Assembly (NCBI GenBank): GCA_050331455.1
Contig: JBHJGV010000058.1
Coordinates: 8,629-72,628, forward strand
Length of the DNA stretch: 64,000 nt
DNA from: CAYUYV01 sp050331455
GTDB taxonomy: Bacteria > Pseudomonadota > Alphaproteobacteria > JAJFIK01
Reading direction: 5' to 3'
Shown here in pieces: positions 23,827 to 33,100 of the stretch. Position 1 is the first letter of the stretch. The number at the start of each line of letters is the position of its first letter. Made by a program: the position numbers and the translations under genes. The notes under the pieces were generated by a model that was not told where the DNA came from, made no database searches, and saw only the letters and a program-made list of their open reading frames with translations.

Positions 23827-24423
23827 ATGACACCCATCGACCATGGGGAGGGGCGTTGCCCCTGGCCCGGCAAGGACCCCTTCTACATCGCCTATCACGA
23901 CGAAGAATGGGGCGTGCCCGAATGGGATGACAGGGCCCTGTTCGAAAAGCTGATCCTGGACGGTTTCCAGGCCGGGCTGTCGTGGATCACGATCCTGCGC
24001 AAGCGGGAGAACTTCCGGACGGCCTTCGATGGCTTCGATCCGGAGCGCATCGCCCGTTATGACGACGCCAAGATCGAGACCCTTGTCCAGGATGCGGGCA
24101 TCATCCGCCACAGGGGCAAGATCGAGGCGAGCGTCGCAGGCGCCCGGGCCTGGATCGCCATCATGGAGCGCACGGGCGGCTTTTCCGGCTTTGTCTGGGA
24201 CTTCGTGGACGGAACGCCGGTGCAGAACGCGTGGACACGGAGCGACGACGTTCCGGCTCAGACATCCATGAGCAAGGCCCTTTCCAAGGCCCTGAAGACC
24301 GAGGGCTTCCGCTTCTGCGGCCCCACGATCGTCTATGCCTTTGCCCAGGCGGTTGGCATGGTGAACGACCATCTGACGACCTGCCCGCGCCACAGGGCCT
24401 GCGCAGACCTCGCGCGCCGGTGA
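23827..24423 (+). CDS. tag: DNA-3-methyladenine glycosylase I
   Basis: 198 residues. Removes 3-methyladenine from alkylated DNA, starting base-excision repair. Signatures: GRCPWPGKDPFYIAYHDEEW, LDGFQAGLSWITILRKRENF and the C-terminal NDHLTTCPRH. The zinc site of Tag (Cys near the N-terminus, His in YHDEEWG, His and Cys in NDHLTTC) is complete, and the base-recognition Glu and Trp are in place. The ATG has GAGG upstream. It follows the VOC gene by 29 bases; the shared SOS box suggests DNA-damage induction, whereas E. coli Tag is constitutive. Confidence 0.96.
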   Translation: MTPIDHGEGRCPWPGKDPFYIAYHDEEWGVPEWDDRALFEKLILDGFQAGLSWITILRKRENFRTAFDGFDPERIARYDDAKIETLVQDAGIIRHRGKIEASVAGARAWIAIMERTGGFSGFVWDFVDGTPVQNAWTRSDDVPAQTSMSKALSKALKTEGFRFCGPTIVYAFAQAVGMVNDHLTTCPRHRACADLARR

Positions 24424-24527
24424 AAACGCCGGACATCCCATGGGTGTCCGTGATTTGCACAGGCTCCGCCGCGCGTCCTATAAGGGGACAAACAAGCAAA
24501 GACCTCCAGAAAAAAGGAAGACGCCCC

Positions 24528-25649
24528 GTGACCGGAGTTCTCCTGAGCGCCACCGGCCTGTTCACGCCTCGCCAGTCCATCGCCAACGAAGATCTCGTCG
24601 CCGCTTTCAACACCTATGTGGAGCGCTACAACGCCAAACACGCCGAGGCCATCGCCGCCGGCACGGTGACGGCGCTCCAGCCGTCGAGTTCGGAGTTCAT
24701 CGTCAAGGCGTCCGGCATCAAGAGCCGCTATGTGATGGACCGCGAGGGCGTTCTGGACCCGGACATTATGGCGCCCCGGATCCCGGAGCGGCCCAATGAC
24801 GAGCTGTCCGTTCTCGCCGAAATCGGCGTGGCGGCCGCAAAGGAAGCCATGGAGCGGGCCGGCAAGGGGCCGGGTGACATCGACGCGGTGCTGTGCGCGT
24901 GCTCCAACATGCAGCGCGCCTATCCCGCCATGGCCATCGAGATCCAGTCCGCCCTGGGCATCGGCGGGTTCGGCTTCGACATGAATGTCGCCTGCTCTTC
25001 AGCAACCTTCGGCATACAGACGGCTGTCGACATGGTTCGCTCGGGCAGCGTGCGCACGGTCCTGATGGTCAATCCGGAAATCTGCTCCGGCCACCTCAAT
25101 TTCCGGGACCGGGACAGCCATTTCATTTTCGGCGACGTCGCCACGGCCGTGATCATTGAGGACGAGCGACTGCATGGGGCCGGCCCGGCCTTCGAGGTAA
25201 TCGGCACCCGGCTCGCCACGCAGTTCTCGAACAATATCCGGAACAATTTCGGCTTCCTCAACCGGACGGCACCAGAAGGCGTGGACGAACCCGACAAGCT
25301 GTTCGTCCAGGAGGGGCGCAAGGTGTTCCGCGATGTGGTGCCCTGGGTGTCGGACCTGATCCTCGCCCATCTCGCCGACCATGACATCAACCCCGCCCGC
25401 CTACGCCGGCTCTGGCTACACCAGGCCAATATCAACATGAACGACTTCGTCGCTCGCCGCGTGCTGGGTCGGGATCCATCACCGGAGGAAGCGCCGGTAA
25501 TCCTTGACGAATACGCCAACACGTCGTCGGCGGGGTCGGTGATCGCCTTTCACAAATACAGCAGTGATCTCACAGCGGGCGATATCGGCCTGCTCTGCTC
25601 CTTCGGCGCCGGCTACTCTGCCGGGTCCGTCATCCTGCGGAAGGTGTGA
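24528..25649 (+). CDS. Beta-ketoacyl-ACP synthase III-like (FabH family)
   Basis: 373 residues from a GTG with GGAAGA upstream; upstream frame codons belong to the end of tag and intergenic sequence. Thiolase fold with the catalytic triad Cys (FDMNVACSSATFGIQ), His (LWLHQANINMN) and Asn (EYANTSSAGSV). The protein is longer than E. coli FabH (about 317), with an N-terminal insertion (YNAKHAEAIAAGTVTALQ) typical of a distinct alphaproteobacterial branch. It would condense acyl-CoA with malonyl-ACP at the start of fatty-acid or specialised lipid synthesis. No acyl-carrier-protein gene is near. A role outside primary metabolism is possible. Confidence 0.85.
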   Translation: MTGVLLSATGLFTPRQSIANEDLVAAFNTYVERYNAKHAEAIAAGTVTALQPSSSEFIVKASGIKSRYVMDREGVLDPDIMAPRIPERPNDELSVLAEIGVAAAKEAMERAGKGPGDIDAVLCACSNMQRAYPAMAIEIQSALGIGGFGFDMNVACSSATFGIQTAVDMVRSGSVRTVLMVNPEICSGHLNFRDRDSHFIFGDVATAVIIEDERLHGAGPAFEVIGTRLATQFSNNIRNNFGFLNRTAPEGVDEPDKLFVQEGRKVFRDVVPWVSDLILAHLADHDINPARLRRLWLHQANINMNDFVARRVLGRDPSPEEAPVILDEYANTSSAGSVIAFHKYSSDLTAGDIGLLCSFGAGYSAGSVILRKV

Positions 25650-25680
25650 GCCCTCCCCCTGGACCGATGAACTGAAGGAA

Positions 25681-25698
25681 GGCGGGTCTAAACCCGCC
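25681..25698. terminator. Hairpin between convergent genes
   Basis: A perfect 7-bp stem, GGCGGGT/ACCCGCC, with a CTAA loop, midway between the stops of the FabH-like gene and the deacylase gene. There is no T-run, so it is only a weak terminator candidate for either strand. Confidence 0.4.
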
Positions 25699-25732
25699 CT
25701 GCCCGGCCGCGCGCGGGGGTGATGCGGGACGG

Positions 25733-26695
25733 TCAGGCGGAGGCGGACAGGGGCGGGCGAGCCGTTTGGGAATCCGCACGCCCCTGGACGGCGCCTTCGG
25801 GCCGCGCCAGGTAGAACCACTCTTCCCCCGTCTTGGCGTGGGCCTTGGGCAGAATGACCACCCCGTCGAAGGGCGCGAGCAGGGGAGCCATGCCCGGCCG
25901 GCGCGCCAGGGGCTCGCCCTTCGCGACCGGCGTAAAATTGCGCAGCGGTTTGACGAATTCCGCATCGTCGCCGGGCTTGCGCTCCAGCCGGTCCATCCGA
26001 AAAACACGCGAACAAGCGCCCTTGTCGGCACCCCCCCCGTCCCCGGTCCCCCGCTCGAGCCTCGCAAGGCCCAGAGTTTCGAGGGCTTGACAGATTGCGC
26101 GTTCTGCCACCGCAGGCCCCCGGCGGTCCCCATGCTGGCCGGTTTCGAGAACGAGACCGATGGCACCGCGCTCACGCACCAGAACCATAGTGTCTTGATC
26201 GTCCGTACGGCCATCGTAAACGTCCGCCCACCCCGTCACCAGATTGGGCACACCGAGACCGGCGGCAAAACTGCGCGTCGCCTCGTCCTCCACATCGACG
26301 AAGATGAAGGGCTCGGTCTCGCTGGCGGTGGAGTGGATGTCGAGCACATGGGTCGCCCGGTCGATCAATGGGGCCAGTTCATGGACGAGACGATGTTCAT
26401 AGGCCGTGGGCGGATCGACAAGACGGAAGTTCCGGTTCAGGTCCACATCCACGAAACGCCGGTCCAGGACGGCCGCCTGCGGATTGCAGATCGGCACAAA
26501 CAGGACCGCCCCCGCCGCGATTCCCAATCGGCCGCTGCGAATGCGCTCGATGACGGCCTCCTGGGCGATGGTGCCGGAGGGCTCATTGCCATGGATCCGG
26601 CCCAGGACCAGAAGACAGGGCCCCGGTGCCGCACCATCAAAGACAACGGGTGTGATCAAGGGGTGGGGCGCAATCAAGGGACGGGGCGTGGTCAT
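25733..26695 (-). CDS. Succinylglutamate desuccinylase/aspartoacylase-family zinc deacylase
   Basis: 320 residues. M14-like metal fold with the zinc motif GRIHGNEPSG (H-x2-E), DVDLNRNF for substrate binding, the third ligand in VLDIHSTASETEPF and a later catalytic Glu in GLVLETGQHG. Family members hydrolyse N-acyl amino acids such as N-succinylglutamate or N-acetylaspartate. The last ~100 residues form an extra beta domain. Its ATG overlaps the stop of the upstream GNAT gene by four bases (ATGA), so translation is coupled. No ast operon is present, so the substrate may be the product of the partner acetyltransferase. Confidence 0.85.
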   Translation of the reverse strand: MTTPRPLIAPHPLITPVVFDGAAPGPCLLVLGRIHGNEPSGTIAQEAVIERIRSGRLGIAAGAVLFVPICNPQAAVLDRRFVDVDLNRNFRLVDPPTAYEHRLVHELAPLIDRATHVLDIHSTASETEPFIFVDVEDEATRSFAAGLGVPNLVTGWADVYDGRTDDQDTMVLVRERGAIGLVLETGQHGDRRGPAVAERAICQALETLGLARLERGTGDGGGADKGACSRVFRMDRLERKPGDDAEFVKPLRNFTPVAKGEPLARRPGMAPLLAPFDGVVILPKAHAKTGEEWFYLARPEGAVQGRADSQTARPPLSASA

Positions 26696-27477
26696 AGGGT
26701 GTTCCCATCCTCCGCAAGCAGGCTGCCCAGGACTTCACCGCAATTGAGGGCACGCTGATAGACGATGGCCCCGCCCGGAGCCATGGAAGACCCCAGAAAG
26801 CCCTTGTAGAGCAGGGCTTCCTGGAAGGCGAGATCATCCCTGTCGTCGCAGGTCACGCATTCGAAATCGTCCCGGAAGCGGGGCCGCTGAAGGGGCGTAT
26901 AGAGATAATAAAGCGGTGTGTTGTCGGTCCGGTCGAACCGGATGGCGATCATTTTGAAATTGGCCTCGAAATAGCCTTTGAGGCTGGGCGTGTTGGCGAT
27001 GGCGATCTCGGTGAGCAGATGCTGGCGGTCCCGGATCAGGGCGGCGCTGATCCGAATATGGATCAGGGCCCGGTGCAGGTGGTGACGCCGATGCGCCGGA
27101 TGCACATAGGCGCCCTTGAGCACGCCAACCCGGGAGGCCGGACAGGTGACACCGAGCAGGCCGATCTCCGTCTCATCGGCGGCGCGTTGCGGCAAGGCGA
27201 GGATGGAGCTTGCAATGAGCGCACCGTGGCTGAACGCGCCGACCATCAGGCCGCGGGCCCGGGCCGGATCATGGGTCAGATAGGACCGCAGCTCCTCAGG
27301 CGTCTTGGGCACGACGAATGACTTGTTTTCCGGAGCCAGTTGGGCCAGACAGACCTCCTGCAGGGCAAAGGCCGCCTCGAAATCCTCCAGCGTCAGCATC
27401 CGGAAAGAAAGATCCGTGTCATCTACGGATGGGCTGGCCTCGGCCCCGCCCATCAAACCGCCTGTTTCATCGATCAC
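26692..27477 (-). CDS. GNAT-like N-acyltransferase, paired with a deacylase
   Basis: 261 residues from a GTG with AGGGG upstream; an ATG eight codons later is an alternative. One GNAT-like domain: FRMLTLEDFEAAFALQEVCL at the start, GVLKGAYVHPAHRRHHLHRA as the acetyl-CoA pyrophosphate loop, and a C-terminal extension. Substrate and exact family are unknown. The ATGA overlap with the downstream zinc deacylase is strong evidence that the two act together, for example in an N-acyl amino acid cycle or signal turnover. This gene is divergent from rnhA, with about 125 bases between. Confidence 0.72.
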   Translation of the reverse strand: MIDETGGLMGGAEASPSVDDTDLSFRMLTLEDFEAAFALQEVCLAQLAPENKSFVVPKTPEELRSYLTHDPARARGLMVGAFSHGALIASSILALPQRAADETEIGLLGVTCPASRVGVLKGAYVHPAHRRHHLHRALIHIRISAALIRDRQHLLTEIAIANTPSLKGYFEANFKMIAIRFDRTDNTPLYYLYTPLQRPRFRDDFECVTCDDRDDLAFQEALLYKGFLGSSMAPGGAIVYQRALNCGEVLGSLLAEDGNTL

Positions 27478-27601
27478 TGTTCGCCTGCCCCTCAATACGT
27501 TGCGAGAGTAAGATCATCTTCATCCCAATACAGAATACCCAAAGCCCGCGTCCGGCGACCCCGCCCGGCAGGTCTCCCCCCCCCAATAACGATGCGCATC
27601 C

Positions 27602-28075
27602 ATGACCCCAGCGGCCCCGCCGCCCCCAACGGCAGACGGGCCAATCTATTCGGACGGCGCCAGCTCGGGCAATCCCGGCCCCGGTGGATGGGGTGCCATC
27701 CTGCGCTACGGCGAACACGAAAAGGAACTGTCCGGCGGCGCGGCCGAGACCACCAACAATCGCATGGAACTGACGGCGGCGATCGAGGCGCTCGAAGCCC
27801 TCAAACGCCCCTGCACCGTCCATCTTTACACGGACTCCCAATATGTGAAGGACGGCATTTCCAAATGGATCGCCAACTGGAAGGCGAATGGCTGGAAGAC
27901 CGCCGCCAAGAAACCCGTCAAGAACGAGGACCTATGGCGCCGCCTCGACGACGCCACAGGGCGACACACGGTGAACTGGCATTGGGTGAAGGGCCATGCG
28001 GGCCATCCGGACAATGAACGGGCCGACGAACTCGCCCGCAGCGGCATGGCACCGTTCAAGGCACGCCGGGCCTGA
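27602..28075 (+). CDS. rnhA: Ribonuclease HI
   Basis: 157 residues. Cleaves the RNA strand of RNA-DNA hybrids. All catalytic carboxylates are in place: Asp in IYSDGASSGNPGPGGWG, Glu in NRMELTAAIEAL, Asp in LYTDSQYVKDG, and Asp in NERADELA, with the flexible His loop WVKGHAGHPDNE. The basic handle (SKWIANWKANGWKTAAKKPV) is that of the E. coli-like class. A proline-rich N-terminus of about 12 residues precedes the fold. It is convergent with the peroxiredoxin gene, 30 bases away. Confidence 0.97.
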   Translation: MTPAAPPPPTADGPIYSDGASSGNPGPGGWGAILRYGEHEKELSGGAAETTNNRMELTAAIEALEALKRPCTVHLYTDSQYVKDGISKWIANWKANGWKTAAKKPVKNEDLWRRLDDATGRHTVNWHWVKGHAGHPDNERADELARSGMAPFKARRA

Positions 28076-28083
28076 CGCCCGGC
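28065..28083. terminator. Hairpin at the end of rnhA
   Basis: A perfect 7-bp stem, GCCGGGC/GCCCGGC, 5-base loop, overlapping the rnhA stop codon in the 30-base space between convergent genes. It has no T-run. Confidence 0.4.
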
Positions 28084-28105
28084 ATGCGATCTCAAGATCG
28101 GCCCC

Positions 28106-28594
28106 TCAGAGCTGACCCAGGACCGTCTGGGCGCTGGAGGCTTCCACGGCGGAGGGATTGCTTTCCACATTCAGCTTTTCCACCACGCCGTCCTTCACGA
28201 TCATGGAGAAGCGGTTGGCGCGGGTGCCCATGCCGAAACCGGACGCGTCCAGCACCAGATCCAGCGCCTTGACGAAGTCGCCATTGCCGTCGCCCAACAT
28301 CATGATTTTCTCGCCAACCCCGCTGGATTGACCCCAAGCGCCCATGACGAAGGCATCGTTGACGGACACGCAGGCGATGGCATCCACACCTTTTGCAAGG
28401 ATATCATCGGCATGCTGGACAAAACCCGGCAGATGCTGTGCCGAGCAGGACGGTGTGAAGGCGCCGGGCACGGCAAACACCACGACGGTCTTGCCCGAGA
28501 AAAGCTCATCGGTTTTGACGGGCTTCGGCCCGCCTTCGGTGGCCTGCATCAGCTGGATGCCGGCGGGGATCTTCTCACCAACGGAGATCGGCAT
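28106..28594 (-). CDS. Peroxiredoxin, Prx5 family
   Basis: 162 residues from an ATG with AAGGA upstream. Reduces hydrogen peroxide and alkyl peroxides using thiols. VVVFAVPGAFTPSCSAQHLP carries the peroxidatic Cys with the conserved Thr and Pro, and FSMIVKDGVVEKLNVE is the C-terminal strand region of Prx5/PrxII enzymes. A second Cys lies in DAIACVSVNDAFVM, conserved in the family but usually not the resolving Cys, so reduction by glutaredoxin or glutathione is likely. A 15-bp tandem duplication lies about 145 bases upstream. Confidence 0.93.
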   Translation of the reverse strand: MPISVGEKIPAGIQLMQATEGGPKPVKTDELFSGKTVVVFAVPGAFTPSCSAQHLPGFVQHADDILAKGVDAIACVSVNDAFVMGAWGQSSGVGEKIMMLGDGNGDFVKALDLVLDASGFGMGTRANRFSMIVKDGVVEKLNVESNPSAVEASSAQTVLGQL

Positions 28595-28737
28595 GATATT
28601 GGTCCTTTCTTGAGGGGCTGGTGGTGCGTGAACGCGAGCACTAAGGCGGCCCGCCACCCTGGAAAAAAGTGCGAACGCCGTTCGCCGCCGATTCCACGCT
28701 GCTGTTTCCCGCACGCTGCGGCTTCCGGCGCCGGTGA

Positions 28738-28767
28738 TCATAAACCGTATCGTCATAAACCGTATCG
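28738..28767. repeat. 15-bp tandem duplication
   Basis: TCATAAACCGTATCG occurs twice without spacing, at 28738-28752 and 28753-28767, in the region upstream of the peroxiredoxin gene and downstream of higA. Possible operator pair or simple slippage. Confidence 0.7.
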
Positions 28768-28820
28768 TTTCCGGCGCCTTCACTCATCGTAAGCGCCGAA
28801 CACCGCTTCGCAGAGTGATC

Positions 28821-29114
28821 TTAAGCTGCGACGATCGGGGTGATATCGTTTAAGGGATCTCCCGCTTCGCTGGCCATGTCGAGGTCGAAGCGCAATTGCA
28901 AATTGAGCCAAAACTCGGGCGTGGTGCGTAGAGCGCGCGCCAGACGCAGCGCAGTATCCGGCGTAACGGCAGCCTGGCCACGGATGAGTCGGGTGACGCG
29001 GTTGGTCGGCACGTGAATCGTGCGGGCAAGCTCCGATGCACTTACGCCGAGGGGCTGAAGGAATTCCTTGTCGAGAATCTCCCCAGGATGGATAGGGTCA
29101 TACGGCGTCGTCAT
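28821..29114 (-). CDS. higA: HigA-type antitoxin/XRE regulator, solitary
   Basis: 97 residues from an ATG with GGAGG upstream. PYDPIHPGEILDKEFLQPLG is the HigA opening, then a helix-turn-helix (SASELARTIHVPTNRVTRLI) and ALRTTPEFWLNLQLRFDLD, the standard family tail. HigA normally binds and neutralises the HigB ribosome-dependent mRNA nuclease and represses the operon. HigB usually lies directly upstream, but none of the three minus-strand frames of 29115-29476 resembles it, and the next downstream gene is the peroxiredoxin gene. It may have been kept as a plain repressor or to block a distant toxin. Confidence 0.86.
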   Translation of the reverse strand: MTTPYDPIHPGEILDKEFLQPLGVSASELARTIHVPTNRVTRLIRGQAAVTPDTALRLARALRTTPEFWLNLQLRFDLDMASEAGDPLNDITPIVAA

Positions 29115-29476
29115 GTCGCGTTCGGGCCTCCTTGCCCAGCTACGCGGGCCTCTTTCAGCCAAAAAAGGCTTGCCCTTCATACGCGATGCCCTTGGAAGGG
29201 CTAGTGACAGTCCACAATCTCCACGTCTCGCGGCCCCTCTTGCGTCCAAACAATGGCCCCAGCTTGCATGACGGCGTCGAGGGGCGCATTTTGAGGGCCA
29301 CTGAACGGTGAGCACCGTACCCAGGAATGTCGCAGGACGCATACGGGATCCGCAACCGCGCGGATCGGTTTTCCGGTGCATGGGCAGCCTTTACGAGGAT
29401 CCCCGCCCCTCTTTCGCCTGCCTCTGACGCCACCTCTGTCCAGGCAAGCACCCTGGTGGAAAGGAGTAACCGCACC
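29115..29476. other. Intergenic region upstream of higA and yqgE
   Basis: 362 bases between divergent genes. It has room for a 90-residue HigB but no frame matches it. Minus-strand frames end in low-similarity sequence without good starts. The yqgE ribosome site AAGGAG is at 29461-29466. Nothing else was recognised. Confidence 0.4.
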
Positions 29477-30130
29477 GTGTCCGACCACAGCTCGAGCGAC
29501 GATGGCCCCGTGTTCGTTTCCGTCCCGTCCGAGGGAGATCGACCCGATGGAGATCAGCACGGCGCGCCTGCGACCGTCAGTTTGCAAGGGCAGGTGCTGA
29601 TCGCGATGCCGCCGCCGGCCATGGTCGACCAGCGCTTTGAGCGCAGCGTCATTTACGTTTGCAGCCATTCGGCCCATGGCGCCATGGGGCTGGTCATCAA
29701 CAAGCCGGCCGAGGGCCTCAATTTCACGGATCTGCTGGCCCGGCTCGATATCGATGCGACCGCGCCGGAGGCTGACACGCTGCAGATTCACGCCGGCGGG
29801 CCGGTCGAGACCAATCGCGGCTTCGTGCTCCATTCCGCCGACTATCCGGCAACCCAACCGATCTCGAACGGCATCGGCCTCACGGCAACGCTCGATATCC
29901 TGCGAGCCATCGCGGAGGGCACCGGCCCCACCCATGCCCTGCTGGCCCTCGGCTATGCGGGGTGGGGTCCGGGACAGCTCGAGGGCGAGATGAAAGCCAA
30001 TGGCTGGCTCCATGGCCCGGCGGACCAGGACCTCCTGTTCGCCACCCCCTGCGGACACAAATGGGGCAAGGCCATGGATGCCCTCGGCATCAGCCCATCC
30101 CTGCTCTCCAATGTGCAGGGCACGGCATAA
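29477..30130 (+). CDS. yqgE: YqgE/AlgH family protein (UPF0301)
   Basis: 217 residues from a GTG ten bases after AAGGAG. LQGQVLIAMPPPAMVDQRFE, RSVIYVCSHSAHGAMGLVIN, HAGGPVETNRGFVLHS and LALGYAGWGPGQLEGEMKAN are the family signatures, running to NGWL and the C-terminal helix. AlgH was named from Pseudomonas alginate regulation, but its biochemical role is unclear; it is a soluble protein. The first ~30 residues are polar and not conserved. The gene ends 16 bases before the end of the large EAL-protein gene on the other strand. Confidence 0.93.
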   Translation: MSDHSSSDDGPVFVSVPSEGDRPDGDQHGAPATVSLQGQVLIAMPPPAMVDQRFERSVIYVCSHSAHGAMGLVINKPAEGLNFTDLLARLDIDATAPEADTLQIHAGGPVETNRGFVLHSADYPATQPISNGIGLTATLDILRAIAEGTGPTHALLALGYAGWGPGQLEGEMKANGWLHGPADQDLLFATPCGHKWGKAMDALGISPSLLSNVQGTA

Positions 30131-30145
30131 CGAGCCTCGCCCGCC

Positions 30146-33100
30146 CTACTCCGCCGCTTCCACCCGATTGCCGAAGACATCCTCCGGTACGCTGGCCGGA
30201 AGACCTCTCTCAGGGCCAAGCATGCGCGCAAGCAGTGCTTCGGCCCGGTCCGGCATTTGCGGCGTGCCAATGGTCGGACCCAGGGCGTAATCGAGACCCA
30301 GATCCCGCATCACCTTCACGTCGTCATCGGTTTCGAGACCCGATGCAATACAGTCCATGCCGAGATCATGGGTCAGGGTCGCAAGGCCCTTGACCAACAG
30401 CCGCCCAGCCGGCCGGGTCGTGATCCCGGCCACCAGCCCGTGTCCCAAGGTGACCGCCTCGAAGGCCCCTCCCGTCAGCCGGCCCAGGGACCCCTGGCCG
30501 GCACCGAAATCGTCAAGAACGAGACCGACACCGTCCTCCTTCAGGATGCGGAGCGTCGTGCCCGTTGCCTCCGGCTGCGCCCATATGAGGGGCTCGGATA
30601 CGGCAAAGCGCAGACAATGGGGCGGCAGCGCGGCCCGAGCCACCAATGTGCGCAATTCATCAGCGAAATCGAGGCTGAGCAGCTCGATGCTGGGCACCTC
30701 GACAGTCACGAACAAGGGCGGCTCTGTCGGCCAGCGGCGCTGCCAGTCCTGGATCTGGCCAATCGCCATTTCCAGAAGCCTGAGGCCGAGATCGGCCATG
30801 ACACCGCGATCCTCCGCCTCCCGCACGAGATCCTCCGTGGACAAAAGCCCTTGCGGAGCCGAAGGGACATGGAGCCGCGCAACGAAACCGGCAAGCCGGG
30901 ACTTCTGCAAGTCCACAATGGGCTGATAGGTCAGCCCTCCCTGGCGTCCCTGAAGGACCGCTTTGAGCGTTGCATCGAGATCGAGCTCCGGCCGGGATGA
31001 TTGGGGCCGCGAGGCCGGGGCCGCGATCGTGCAGCAAGGGCCCCGCGCCTTGGCCCGAGCAAGAGCCGTCCCCGCCCGGACGAACAGGTCGCGGGCGGTC
31101 TCCCGGGGCCCGCCGGCGGCGCGGTCGTTTCGGCCGGGCTCGGCCTCGGGCTCCGACAGGGCAAGGGCAAGACCCACACAGGCCGACAGGGTGACATCCT
31201 GGTCGCTCACGGCCAGGGGCGCGCCAATCACGTCGGCGAGCAGGCGGCCCACATCTTCTTCCGTTCCCGGACCAAGACCCTGGGCAAGCAGGATCGAGAA
31301 TTCGTCGCCCCCCGTGCGCGCGACCGTGTCGGTCTCACCGACCAGTCCTTCGAGCCGGCGGGCCACCGCGATCAGGATCGCATCGGCATCGACGGGTCCC
31401 AGAACCTCATTAACCGTACGGAAATCATCGAGATCGATCCGCAGAAGAGCCGGCGCTTCATCCTCGTCCCATGGACCGCGCGCCCGCTGGGCCCGCAACA
31501 CCCGATCCAGGCGATCAAACAGCAGGTCGCGCCCGGCAAGTCCCGTGAGGCGATCGAACATGGGGCGAAGGGCCCCTGCGTCCAGGGTTTCCTGCTGCGC
31601 CGTTTCGTCGGTCACAATGCCCAGAAGACGCCGCGCGCGCCCGTCCCGGCCCGGAACCGCCGTGCCCCGGAGCATGAGCCAGCGATAGGACTGGTCGTCA
31701 TGGAGCACACGGACCAGAAAGGCGAAGGACCGGTTGCCCTGCACGATGCGGGCCTCGATTCCCTGGCGGAACGTCTCCACATCGTCGGGATGAACTCGCT
31801 CCAGCCAGGCGGACAGGCTGGCGCCAAGCCGTTTCGGCCGGGTTCCCAAGAGCGCTGCCACCACAGGGCTGAGCACAAGGCGACCGGACCCGGGATCGAG
31901 GTCCCAGACCCCATGCCGGGCCGCTTCAAGGGCGAGGTCGCTCCGGTCGCCGGACGCATCGGGCACGACCCTGGGTCCGGGGGCCACGCCAGTCCCGGGC
32001 TCGTGCCGCAGGGGCAGCAGAGTGCCCGGACGCGATGCCCCCGAGGGACCCGCCCCTCGCTCATCCGCACCCGCATCATCGCTGGCCGCGGTCTCGGATG
32101 CGGCCGGTACCACCGCGGCGTCGGCCCTCTCGGCCCGGCCCAGCAGCGACGAGACGGCGAGCAATGTGATACCCGCAGCCACTGCGCCGGTCAGCATGAT
32201 GGACTGAAGATCCGCAAGCGGGCCGGGCACCGTGAGGGACAGCAGCGTCGCCGCCAGCACGCACAGGACGATGAGCGCCAGTCCCGGCATGAGCGCAGAG
32301 GCGCGGGCATCCCGGGCGCGGGCCAAGGTCACACCGGCGCCGGCCGTAAACAGGGAAATGGCAAGGGCGACGGGTCCGGCCAGCGCCGCAACGATCCCCC
32401 CTGGCAGGGCCAGGACACCGCCGGCCAGCGTGAGCATGGCAATCCGCGAGGCCCAATGGGAAACCCCGGCCCCCAGGCGGGACAGGGACAGGCGATGCTG
32501 CACCAGCGCCAGCCCCACACCGGCCAGGACATACAGCGCCGAGGCCCGAAGCCCGCCGGCAAGGCTCCAATCCGCCGGGACAACCGTATACTGAATGCCG
32601 AACCCGGTCGCCACGAAATAGAGGCCTGCACAGGCGAAGGCGATCACGGTCAATTCTTCTTGCCCCCCTTGCAGGGCCCAGCGGCCGACCGCAAGGGCGA
32701 TCAGCATGATCAGCACGCCCACGACCACGCCCTTGGCCCCGGCCACGAGCCGGTCCACCCGCTGGAAACTGTTCGGCTCCCACAGCGCGACCGTGTAGGG
32801 CGCCCGGCCTTCGCCGGCCCGCAATGCAAGCGTTGTCGCCTGGCCGGGCGCGAGACGCACCGCGAAGGCCACGGCCCCTGCCCCGCTCTCCAGACGCGCC
32901 ATGGACCGGGCCGGAGCGCCCTGGGCCCAGTAGAGACCGCCCTCCACGGTCAGCCCGGTCACACCGGCGCCGAACGGGCCCGATCCCGCCAGGGTCGGCG
33001 TCTGGATCACCAGGATTCGCGTTTGGACCTCCGCAGACGGATTGACGAGGGAGGCCATGAACCAACGCCCTGAAGCCAGATCCCGATGGGGCACGGGCAC

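Noticed and set aside
29115..29476. HigB toxin gene upstream of higA
   Set aside because: No minus-strand frame shows HigB motifs; one frame end (close to 29201) looked protein-like but has no plausible start.
31001..33073. 690-codon open frame on the plus strand
   Set aside because: Antisense to the PAS-GGDEF-EAL gene; low-complexity Gly/Arg/Pro product.
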